5,061 nt of DNA from an uncultured Erythrobacter sp. (GTDB taxonomy: Bacteria > Pseudomonadota > Alphaproteobacteria > Sphingomonadales > Sphingomonadaceae). A program made the position numbers and the translations under genes. Positions 1-5,061 of the stretch are shown here, piece after piece. Numbering within the stretch: position 1 is the stretch's first letter; every line of letters starts with the position of its first letter. The notes beneath the pieces are model-generated. The model saw nothing but the letters and a program-made list of their open reading frames with translations, made no database searches and was not told the origin of the DNA. Location of the stretch: positions 1-5,061 of the forward strand of contig CAMYIQ010000244.1 in assembly GCA_947258465.1 (NCBI GenBank). The letters are read 5' to 3'.

Positions 1-149
1 ACCGGATCGGGCAGCTTGTTGCCGCTTCGTTCGATCCAGCCGAGAATTCCGTTCTGTGCCCTACCAGCCGTTTCCGCCATCGCCATGTCTCTGCCTGTTT
101 TCCGGACGTCTTCGCAGGCGCTACCATCGGTCGCCTCGTCTGTCGCCAT
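1..149 (-). CDS. AbgT-family transporter, N-terminal fragment (cut by window edge)
   Basis: Reading the minus strand from the ATG at 149 gives 49 codons without a stop before the window ends. Residues 34-50 read GILGWIERSGNKLPDPV, closely resembling the N-terminus of E. coli AbgT (GWVERIGNKVPHPF) and its relatives MtrF and YdaH. This family consists of inner-membrane carriers of about 500 residues, linked to p-aminobenzoyl-glutamate uptake and to sulfonamide or other drug export. Only the cytoplasmic N-terminal tail is in the window, so no membrane segment is visible and the substrate cannot be told. The start at 149 has a good AAGGA box 9 nt upstream. It gives a polar tail about 20 residues longer than in E. 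coli AbgT. In-frame ATGs at 86 (M22) and 80 (M24) would give the more usual length but have weaker upstream boxes. The gene is divergent from tdk. The family call is fairly secure; the start is not. Confidence 0.75.
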   Translation of the reverse strand, partial: MATDEATDGSACEDVRKTGRDMAMAETAGRAQNGILGWIERSGNKLPDP

Positions 150-224
150 GCTTAACGGTCCTTGTGGAGAAGTGCTGCCGGGCAGACTCGCCGGAGTGTG
201 CGAAGAGCGCTAGCGACAGAGGCG
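150..224. promoter_or_regulatory. Divergent intergenic region between AbgT-like gene and tdk
   Basis: These 75 bp separate two divergent start codons, so at least one promoter for each direction should lie here or just inside the neighbouring gene. I see no convincing -35/-10 pair in either direction. An interrupted inverted repeat brackets the region, with arms at about 131-146 and 213-225. An 8-bp palindrome CGCTAGCG sits at 208-215, just before the tdk ribosome binding site. The regulatory role is inferred from the gene arrangement only. Confidence 0.35.
159..163 (-). promoter_or_regulatory. Ribosome binding site of the AbgT-like gene
   Basis: AAGGA on the minus strand lies 9 nt before the ATG at 149. 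It is the main argument for that start over the internal ATGs at 86 and 80. Confidence 0.5.
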
Positions 225-803
225 ATGGCGAAGCTCTATTTCTATTATGCGAGCATGAATGCGGGGAAGAGCAGCACTTTGCTGCAAGCCGCCTTCAATT
301 ATGGCGAGCGCGGCATGCGCGTATCGCTATGGACCGCCGCCCTCGACGATCGCCCGGGTTTCGGGGCCATTTCCAGCCGGATCGGCCTGGCGAGCGATGC
401 GCATCGCTATGAGGTCGATACCGACATCGAGGCGCGCGTGCTGGCCGACCATGAGCAAGACCCGATCGCCTGCGTATTGGTGGACGAGGCCCAGTTTCTG
501 ACGTCCGAACAAGTGTGGCAGTTGGCCCGTTTGGCCGACGATGCCGGGATTCCGGTACTCTGCTATGGCTTGCGCACCGATTTCCAGGGCGAACTCTTTC
601 CCGGCTCAGCGGCTTTGCTGGGCATTGCCGATGCGCTGGTGGAAATGAAGGCGGTGTGCGATTGCGGCCGCAAGGCGACGATGAACTTGCGCGTCGATGC
701 GAAGGGCAAGGCGGTAAGCGAAGGGGCGCAAACCGAAATCGGCGGAAACGACCGCTACGTCGCCATGTGTCGCAAGCATTTTCGCGAAGCGCTGGCGGGT
801 TAG
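225..803 (+). CDS. tdk: Thymidine kinase (type II)
   Basis: Cytosolic salvage enzyme that transfers phosphate from ATP to thymidine, giving dTMP. The 192-residue product aligns along its length with E. coli Tdk (205 residues) and lacks only the short C-terminal tail. The P-loop is residues 9-16 (ASMNAGKS), with K15 and S16. The Walker-B-like segment CVLVDEAQF holds D87 and the likely catalytic base E88. The conserved CYGLRTDFQGELF follows at 113-125. The structural zinc site is C145, C147, C182 and H185, within CDCGRK and CRKH. The thymidine-binding lasso includes GGNDRY at 173-178. The ATG at 225 is chosen because MAKLYFYYASMNAGKS matches the family N-terminus. AGAGG at 218-222 can serve as a rather close ribosome binding site. 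A longer in-frame start at TTG 162 would add 21 unrelated residues and is rejected. All key residues are present, so the enzyme should be active. Confidence 0.96.
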   Translation: MAKLYFYYASMNAGKSSTLLQAAFNYGERGMRVSLWTAALDDRPGFGAISSRIGLASDAHRYEVDTDIEARVLADHEQDPIACVLVDEAQFLTSEQVWQLARLADDAGIPVLCYGLRTDFQGELFPGSAALLGIADALVEMKAVCDCGRKATMNLRVDAKGKAVSEGAQTEIGGNDRYVAMCRKHFREALAG

Positions 804-828
804 GCCCGCACTTCCTATCTAGACCGCC

Positions 829-1521
829 ATGACCGAAACGCTCCTGCTCGCGGTGATCCTGATCCCGTGCCTGATCATCGCCATCGTCTTCCACGAGGTC
901 GCCCATGGCTGGACCGCGCTCGCATTGGGCGACCCGACGGCCAAAGAACAAAAGCGCCTCTCGCTCAATCCCATCCGCCATGTCGATCCCATCGGCACGC
1001 TACTGGTGCCGGGCGCGCTCGCACTGTTCGGCGGGCCGATCTTCGGCTGGGCCAAGCCTGTGCCGGTACGCGGCGACCGGCTACGCGATCCGCGCTTCGG
1101 CATGGTCGCGGTCGCGGCGGCAGGGCCGGGCACGAACCTGCTGCTCGCGCTCGCCGGGGCATTGCTGTTCGGCGCGGTCTCGGGGGCGATAATCGCATCC
1201 GGCGGCGTTCCACCCGAATGGCTGTTGACCGCTGGCGGCATGTTCATCCTGATCAATGTGTTCCTTGCCCTGTTCAATCTCCTGCCGATACCGCCCTTCG
1301 ATGGTTCGCATATCGTCGGCGGGCTGTTGCCAAGGCAGTGGGCGAGCAATTGGCAGAAGCTGCAATCGCTCGGCATGCTGTTCTTCATCGTACTGATCGC
1401 CGCGACCTGGGCCTTCCCCAATAGCGGCCTGATCGAGAACACCGTCCTTCCGCCGGTCCTATGGTTGCAGGAGCGCTATTTCGAACTCGCCGAATGGGTC
1501 GCGCGCGGGATTGCCGGATGA
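829..1521 (+). CDS. Site-2 protease family protein (peptidase M50)
   Basis: Polytopic inner-membrane zinc metalloprotease of 230 residues. The motif HEVAH at 22-26 gives zinc ligands H22 and H26 and catalytic E23 inside the first hydrophobic segment (about 5-30). The third ligand is probably D158, in NLLPIPPFDG at 150-159. Between them is the block typical of the compact S2P branch: LGDPTAK (33-39), RLSLNPIRHVDPIGTLL (43-59), FGWAKPVPV (72-80) and AAGPGTNL (97-104). Further hydrophobic stretches lie at about 55-72, 91-124, 133-157 and 181-197. There is no PDZ domain, so this is not RseP itself. Substrates of this short branch are largely unknown, and none is suggested by context. The gene starts 25 nt after tdk and its TGA overlaps the truB ATG. 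No Shine-Dalgarno box precedes the ATG at 829, but no better in-frame start exists. Confidence 0.92.
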   Translation: MTETLLLAVILIPCLIIAIVFHEVAHGWTALALGDPTAKEQKRLSLNPIRHVDPIGTLLVPGALALFGGPIFGWAKPVPVRGDRLRDPRFGMVAVAAAGPGTNLLLALAGALLFGAVSGAIIASGGVPPEWLLTAGGMFILINVFLALFNLLPIPPFDGSHIVGGLLPRQWASNWQKLQSLGMLFFIVLIAATWAFPNSGLIENTVLPPVLWLQERYFELAEWVARGIAG

Positions 1522-2516
1522 CCGGCGTGAAACCTGCCCCCCACGGTTGGCTGATCCTCGACAAACCGCGCGGCCTTGGCTCGACCCAAGCCGTGAGCGC
1601 CGTCAAGCGGGTGCTGCGCCAGGGCGGCTATGCCAAGACCAAGGTGGGCCACGGCGGTACGCTCGATCCACTGGCCGAAGGCGTATTGCCGATCGCTTTG
1701 GGCGAGGCGACCAAGCTCGCCGGGCGGATGCTCGATTCGGACAAGATCTATGTCTTCACCATCCAGTTCGGCGAAGAGACCGATACGCTCGACACCGAGG
1801 GCGAGGTCGTCGAGCGCAGCGAGCGCCGTCCTCCGATGGCGGCCATTGCTGCCGTGCTCGATCACTTTACCGGCGATATCGAGCAAGTCCCGCCCGCCTA
1901 TTCGGCGGTGAAGATCGACGGGAAGCGCGCCTACGACCGGGCGAGGGCGGGCGAAGAGGTCGCGATGAAGACGCGCTCGGTCACGATCCACTCGCTCGGC
2001 TTCGAAAGCGAGCGCGAGGATGCGGAACTACGGTCCGCCTTTGCGACCACCGCCGGGCGGCCCGATCCTTACGATCCCCAGGCCCCGCTGGAACTGGCCG
2101 ACAGAGTCACGCTGGTCGCGCATGTTTCCAAGGGAACATACGTCCGGTCGCTTGCACGGGATATCGCACACGCCCTTGGAACGGTGGGGCACGTTACCTA
2201 CCTCCGTCGTATCAAGGCTGGTCCGTTCCGCGAGGAACAGGCGATTTCACTGGACATGCTGGACGAAAACGCTAAGGGCGCTGGCCTTGAACACCTTCTC
2301 CTGCCGCTAGAGGCGGGACTGGACGACATCCCGGTCCTTCCCCTCGATCCCGACAGCGCGCAGGCGGTCCGCCAGGGCCGGGTATTGTCGGACCTGCCCC
2401 AAACCAATGGGCTCCACCTTGCCACGCTGCACGACGTGCCGGTGGCTCTGATGGAACTCAGCGGAGGTACGGCCAAGGTCGTGCGGGGGTTTAATATCCC
2501 GGATGTCGCGGAGTAG
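1518..2516 (+). CDS. truB: tRNA pseudouridine(55) synthase
   Basis: Converts U55 of the T-loop of elongator tRNAs to pseudouridine; the E. coli enzyme also acts as a tRNA folding chaperone. The product has 332 residues. HGWLILDKPRGLGST at 9-23 and GHGGTLDPLAEGVLP at 44-58 are diagnostic, with catalytic D50 (D48 in E. coli). Y78, in DKIY, matches the conserved active-site tyrosine. PPAYSAVKIDGKRAYDRAR (125-143) and SKGTYVRSLARDIA (204-217) are the other family blocks, followed by YLRRIKAGPF. Between about residues 163 and 202 it has 40 residues where E. coli has about 13, an acidic and proline-containing insertion. The C-terminal part (about 255-332) resembles a degenerate PUA-like extension. 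The start is the ATG at 1518, overlapping the protease stop as ATGA, which implies translational coupling. An upstream in-frame start near 1461 is rejected because the added residues are unrelated to the family. Confidence 0.96.
   Translation: MTGVKPAPHGWLILDKPRGLGSTQAVSAVKRVLRQGGYAKTKVGHGGTLDPLAEGVLPIALGEATKLAGRMLDSDKIYVFTIQFGEETDTLDTEGEVVERSERRPPMAAIAAVLDHFTGDIEQVPPAYSAVKIDGKRAYDRARAGEEVAMKTRSVTIHSLGFESEREDAELRSAFATTAGRPDPYDPQAPLELADRVTLVAHVSKGTYVRSLARDIAHALGTVGHVTYLRRIKAGPFREEQAISLDMLDENAKGAGLEHLLLPLEAGLDDIPVLPLDPDSAQAVRQGRVLSDLPQTNGLHLATLHDVPVALMELSGGTAKVVRGFNIPDVAE
2510..2513 (+). promoter_or_regulatory. Ribosome binding site of rpsO, inside the end of truB
   Basis: GGAG lies 8 nt before the rpsO ATG and just before the truB TAG at 2514-2516. 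Ribosomes finishing truB therefore pass over the rpsO initiation site. Confidence 0.7.
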
Positions 2517-2521
2517 AATAC

Positions 2522-2791
2522 ATGTCGGTTACCGCCGAGAAAAAAGCTGAGATCATCAAGGACAACGCACAGGCCAAGGGCGATACCGGTTCGCCGGAAG
2601 TCCAGGTCGCGATCCTGACCGAGCGCATTCGCAACCTGACCGAGCACTTCAAGTCCAACCATAAGGACAACCACTCGCGTCGCGGTCTTCTGATGATGGT
2701 CAACAAGCGCCGCAACCTGCTCGCTTATCTCAAGAAGACGGATGTCGAGCGGTACAACGCGCTGATCCAGAAGCTGGGTCTTCGCAAATAA
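2522..2791 (+). CDS. rpsO: 30S ribosomal protein S15
   Basis: Primary 16S rRNA-binding protein of the 30S platform, contacting helices 20-22 and forming intersubunit bridge B4. The 89-residue length is exactly the usual one. Diagnostic segments are DTGSPEVQVAILTERI (21-36), NHKDNHSRRGLLMMVNKRRNLLAYLKK (46-72, read in two parts: HSRRGLL and RRNLLAYLKK) and the C-terminal RYNALIQKLGLRK. All four helices and the rRNA-contacting H/D/S/R cluster are intact. The gene begins 5 nt after truB and is followed by a strong hairpin at 2800-2827. In E. coli, S15 represses its own mRNA through a pseudoknot in the leader. Here there is no separate leader, so any such control would have to use the 3' end of truB or the start of rpsO. 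Confidence 0.98.
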   Translation: MSVTAEKKAEIIKDNAQAKGDTGSPEVQVAILTERIRNLTEHFKSNHKDNHSRRGLLMMVNKRRNLLAYLKKTDVERYNALIQKLGLRK

Positions 2792-2799
2792 GAGTTTCT

Positions 2800-2832
2800 C
2801 GAAGGGGTGGCTCAGGCCGCCCCTTCGTTTAT
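2800..2832 (+). terminator. Rho-independent terminator or attenuator/processing hairpin after rpsO
   Basis: CGAAGGGGTGGC at 2800-2811 pairs with GCCGCCCCTTCG at 2816-2827 around a TCAG tetraloop. The 12-bp stem is complete with a single G-U pair, and TTTAT follows. It starts 9 nt after the rpsO stop. The T-run is short, so it may terminate only partly and leave pnp fed by read-through. By position it also corresponds to the E. coli rpsO terminator and the RNase III-cut pnp leader. The structure is seen directly; its function is inferred. Confidence 0.7.
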
Positions 2833-2921
2833 CCGGCCACCGCGCAATCCGGCGCGAGGTCGGCAAATGGAGGCGGAACAAGCCTCGAACCGGACCGGGA
2901 CGGCATCCCGGCATTGTAGGC

Positions 2922-2947
2922 CCCGCACCGCAATAAGGCCGTGCGGG
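2922..2947 (+). promoter_or_regulatory. Hairpin immediately upstream of the pnp ribosome binding site
   Basis: A perfect 7-bp stem CCCGCAC/GTGCGGG encloses a 12-nt loop and ends 5 nt before the pnp AAGGA box. The loop contains ATAAGG (2933-2938), the same hexamer as in the real ribosome binding site (2951-2956). Its position could influence pnp translation or mRNA decay; this is inference. Confidence 0.45.
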
Positions 2948-2952
2948 TTCAT

Positions 2953-2957
2953 AAGGA
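2953..2957 (+). promoter_or_regulatory. Ribosome binding site of pnp
   Basis: AAGGA lies 6 nt before the ATG at 2964, in an A-rich and presumably unpaired stretch. This is the strongest translation start signal in the window and fixes the pnp start. Confidence 0.8.
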
Positions 2958-2963
2958 AAATAC

Positions 2964-5061
2964 ATGTTCGACACGAAAACCGTATCGCTGGAGTGGGGCG
3001 GAAAGACCCTCACTCTGGAAACCGGCCGCATTGCCCGTCAGGCTGACGGCGCGGTCCTCGCCACTTATGGCGAAACCGTGGTGCTGTGCGCAGTCACCGC
3101 TGCCAAGAATGTTCGCGAAGGGCAGGACTTCTTCCCGCTCACCGTGCACTACCAGGAAAAATTCTCCGCCGCGGGCCGTATCCCGGGTGGCTTCTTCAAG
3201 CGCGAAGGGCGCGCAACGGAGAAGGAAACGCTGACTTCCCGCCTGATCGACCGCCCCGTGCGTCCGCTCTTCCCGGAAGGCTTCTACAACGAAATCAACG
3301 TGATCTGCCAGGTCCTGTCCTATGACGGCGAGACCGAGCCCGATATCGTCGCGATGATCGCCGCTTCGGCTGCGCTGACCATCTCGGGCGTGCCTTTCAT
3401 GGGGCCGATCGGCGCCGCACGCGTCGGCTTCGAGAACGGCGAATACGTTCTCAATCCGAGCCTCGAAGACGCACTCGGCGAAGATGGTCGTCTCGACCTC
3501 GTCGTCGCCGCGACTCAGGACGCGGTGATGATGGTCGAATCCGAAGCCAAGGAGCTGACCGAAGAGGAAATGCTCGGTGCCGTCATGTTCGCGCATGAGG
3601 AAAGCCGCAAGGTCATCGGCGCGATCGTCGATCTGGCCGAACAGGCCGCCAAGGAACCGTGGGAAATCGACACCTCGGACGATACCGGCGCGATCAAGGA
3701 AAAGCTGCGCGGCATCGTCGGCGACGACATCGCGGCCGCTTACAAGTTGACCGACAAATCGGCCCGTTCGGACGCGCTCAACACCGCACGCGAAAAGGCC
3801 AAGGAAGCTTTCGCCGAGGAAGAGCCGCAGACCCAGATGGTCGCCAACAAGGCGGTCAAGAAGCTGGAAGCCGAAATCGTTCGCGGCGCCATCCTCAAGG
3901 ACGGCCAGCGGATCGACGGCCGCAAGCTCGACCAGGTCCGCCCGATCGAGGCGATGGTCGGCCTGCTGCCTCGCACGCATGGTTCGGCGCTGTTCACCCG
4001 CGGTGAAACGCAGGCGATCTGCACCACCACGCTGGGCACCAAGGATGCCGAGCAGATGATCGACGGTCTCGAAGGCCTGTCGTACAACAACTTCATGCTG
4101 CACTATAACTTCCCGCCCTATTCGGTCGGCGAAGTGGGTCGTTTCGGCTTCACCAGCCGCCGCGAGACCGGCCACGGCAAGCTCGCCTGGCGCGCGCTGC
4201 ACCCGGTGCTGCCCGACCATGAAGACTTCCCCTACACCATCCGCATCCTGTCGGACATCACCGAGTCCAACGGTTCGTCCTCGATGGCGACCGTGTGCGG
4301 TGGTTGTCTGTCGATGATGGACGCCGGCGTTCCGATCGAACGCCCGGTGTCGGGTATCGCCATGGGCCTGATCCTCGAAGGCGACGACTTCGCCGTCCTG
4401 TCGGACATCCTTGGTGACGAAGATCACCTCGGCGACATGGACTTCAAGGTTGCCGGTTCGGAAAGCGGGATCACCTCGCTCCAGATGGACATCAAGGTTG
4501 CCGGCATCACGCAGGAAATCATGAAGACCGCGCTCGAACAGGCGAAGGCCGGCCGCGCGCACATCCTGGGCGAAATGAACAAGGCGCTGTCGACCGCGCG
4601 TACCGGCGTCTCGAAGCACGCACCGCGCATCGAGACCATGCAGATCGACAAGTCGAAGATCCGCGACGTGATCGGCACGGGCGGCAAGGTGATCCGCGAG
4701 ATCGTCGCCGAAACCGGCGCCAAGGTCGACATCGACGACGAGGGCGTGATCAAGATCAGCTCCTCCAACGCCGACGAGATCGAAGCCGCCAAGAAGTGGA
4801 TCGAAGGCATCGTCGAAGAGGCGGAAGTCGGCAAGATCTACAATGGCAAGGTCGTCAACATCGTCGATTTCGGCGCCTTCGTGAACTTCATGGGCGGCAA
4901 GGACGGTCTCGTCCACGTCAGCGAAATGAAGAACGAGCGCGTCGAGAAGCCGACCGATGTCGTGTCGGAAGGCCAGGAAGTGAAGGTCAAGGTTCTCGAG
5001 ATCGACCAGCGCGGCAAGGTCCGCCTGTCGATGCGCGTGGTCGACCAGGAAACCGGCGAAG
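2964..5061 (+). CDS. pnp: Polynucleotide phosphorylase (3' end outside window)
   Basis: Phosphorolytic 3'-5' exoribonuclease that degrades RNA to nucleoside diphosphates as a homotrimer; in many bacteria it joins an RNase E degradosome. The window holds 699 codons of a protein usually about 700-770 long, with no frame break. Domains: first RNase PH fold about 1-215, with FFKREGR and R93, R97, R100 lining the RNA path; a helical linker about 240-310; the second, catalytic RNase PH fold about 315-545. The latter carries R399-R400 in TSRRETGHG, the phosphate-binding SNGSSS (435-440), and catalytic D487, D493 and K495 in GDEDHLGDMDFKVAG, each one residue on from E. coli numbering. A KH domain follows with GTGG at 571-574. 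An S1 domain begins near 622 (GKIYNGKVVNIVDFGAFV) and reaches LSMRVV. Only the C-terminal tail is missing. C445 and C448 form CGGC beside the phosphate loop. The ATG at 2964 has a good AAGGA box. Confidence 0.98.
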   Translation, partial: MFDTKTVSLEWGGKTLTLETGRIARQADGAVLATYGETVVLCAVTAAKNVREGQDFFPLTVHYQEKFSAAGRIPGGFFKREGRATEKETLTSRLIDRPVRPLFPEGFYNEINVICQVLSYDGETEPDIVAMIAASAALTISGVPFMGPIGAARVGFENGEYVLNPSLEDALGEDGRLDLVVAATQDAVMMVESEAKELTEEEMLGAVMFAHEESRKVIGAIVDLAEQAAKEPWEIDTSDDTGAIKEKLRGIVGDDIAAAYKLTDKSARSDALNTAREKAKEAFAEEEPQTQMVANKAVKKLEAEIVRGAILKDGQRIDGRKLDQVRPIEAMVGLLPRTHGSALFTRGETQAICTTTLGTKDAEQMIDGLEGLSYNNFMLHYNFPPYSVGEVGRFGFTSRRETGHGKLAWRALHPVLPDHEDFPYTIRILSDITESNGSSSMATVCGGCLSMMDAGVPIERPVSGIAMGLILEGDDFAVLSDILGDEDHLGDMDFKVAGSESGITSLQMDIKVAGITQEIMKTALEQAKAGRAHILGEMNKALSTARTGVSKHAPRIETMQIDKSKIRDVIGTGGKVIREIVAETGAKVDIDDEGVIKISSSNADEIEAAKKWIEGIVEEAEVGKIYNGKVVNIVDFGAFVNFMGGKDGLVHVSEMKNERVEKPTDVVSEGQEVKVKVLEIDQRGKVRLSMRVVDQETGE

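Larger units (their letters stand above)
131..225. repeat. Interrupted inverted repeat flanking the divergent intergenic region
   Basis: TCTGTCGC at 139-146 is the exact reverse complement of GCGACAGA at 213-220. The match continues outward as TCGCC (131-135) against GGCGA (221-225), after a 3-nt interruption on the left side only, so 13 bp match in total. The arms overlap the start of each divergent gene, and the spacing of 66 nt between inner arms is long for a single operator. It may be chance in GC-rich sequence. Confidence 0.3.
2833..2963 (+). promoter_or_regulatory. Structured pnp leader region
   Basis: Beyond the first hairpin this 131-nt stretch contains four more simple hairpins. 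They are CGCGC/GCGCG (2841-2845 with 2852-2856), GAGGC/GCCTC (2870-2874 with 2882-2886), CCGGGA/TCCCGG (2895-2900 with 2906-2911) and CCCGCAC/GTGCGGG (2922-2928 with 2941-2947). No protein-coding signature and no convincing promoter were seen. In enterobacteria the pnp leader is cut by RNase III and then used by PNPase for autoregulation. This leader has the position and structure for similar control, but that is an analogy and no sequence homology is claimed. Confidence 0.5.

Noticed and set aside
16..213. Short + strand open frame at the left edge
   Set aside because: The minus strand of the same stretch encodes the AbgT N-terminal signature with a good ribosome binding site; the + strand frame has neither.
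162..224. Longer thymidine kinase start at TTG 162
   Set aside because: The extra 21 residues are arginine-rich and unlike the family, while MAKLYFYY from 225 matches the known N-terminus.
75..230. Inverted copies of GGCGATGGCG (75-84 and 221-230)
   Set aside because: Both copies fall on start-codon-adjacent ATGGCG codons of the two divergent genes, so shared Met-Ala codons explain most of the match.
795..809. GCGGG/CCCGC hairpin at the tdk stop codon as a terminator
   Set aside because: The stem is only 5 bp and no T-run follows, so it does not support termination between tdk and the protease gene.
295..981. Minus-strand open frame across tdk and the start of the protease gene
   Set aside because: It runs antisense to two well-recognised genes, is rich in R and P, and has no family signature; explained by codon bias.
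819..1442. Minus-strand open frame of 207 codons antisense to the M50 protease
   Set aside because: It lies wholly inside a gene with intact HEVAH and FDG motifs on the other strand and shows no domain of its own.
2807..3046. Possible small protein in the rpsO-pnp spacer
   Set aside because: The 79-codon frame has no good ribosome binding site, overlaps the pnp start in another frame and has no recognisable composition or motif; the stretch is better explained as structured leader RNA.
2949..4916. Long open frame of 655 codons on the minus strand opposite pnp
   Set aside because: It is a shadow of strongly biased GC-rich codons in pnp. Its translation is a low-complexity mix of D, G, H, R and A with no recognisable domain, while the + strand encodes a fully conserved PNPase.

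Overview
The window is a GC-rich bacterial chromosome segment with tightly packed genes, mostly on the + strand. Gene content, codon use (strong G/C at third positions) and the protein sequences fit an alphaproteobacterium. My best guess is Sphingomonadales, near Erythrobacter or its relatives. That placement is an inference from recalled family resemblance and was not computed.

Layout. At the left edge, on the minus strand, lies the start of a truncated gene whose first 49 codons end in the N-terminal signature of AbgT-family transporters. It is divergent from thymidine kinase (tdk, 225-803); the 75 bp between the two start codons carry a loose inverted repeat but no clear promoter. After tdk come a five-gene-style run on the same strand: a small site-2 protease of family M50 (829-1521), tRNA pseudouridine-55 synthase truB (starting inside the protease stop codon in an ATGA overlap), ribosomal protein S15 rpsO (5 nt after truB), and polynucleotide phosphorylase pnp (from 2964, running off the right edge after 699 codons). 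The rpsO-pnp gap of 172 nt is the only substantial non-coding stretch. It holds a strong 12-bp hairpin just after rpsO and several smaller hairpins leading up to the pnp ribosome binding site.

Function. truB-rpsO-pnp is the widely conserved translation and RNA-turnover cluster: tRNA modification, a 30S subunit protein, and the 3'-5' exoribonuclease that in other bacteria controls its own leader. The infB-rbfA genes that precede truB in many proteobacteria are not immediately upstream; the membrane protease and the nucleotide-salvage kinase are there instead. tdk makes dTMP from thymidine; no functional link between it and the RNA genes is visible.

Overall this is an ordinary housekeeping region. 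I found no mobile element, CRISPR array, tRNA or rRNA, and nothing that looks like an undescribed system. The points worth a second look are the structured rpsO-pnp leader, a roughly 27-residue insertion in TruB, the very short truB-rpsO junction, and the unsettled start of the AbgT-like gene.
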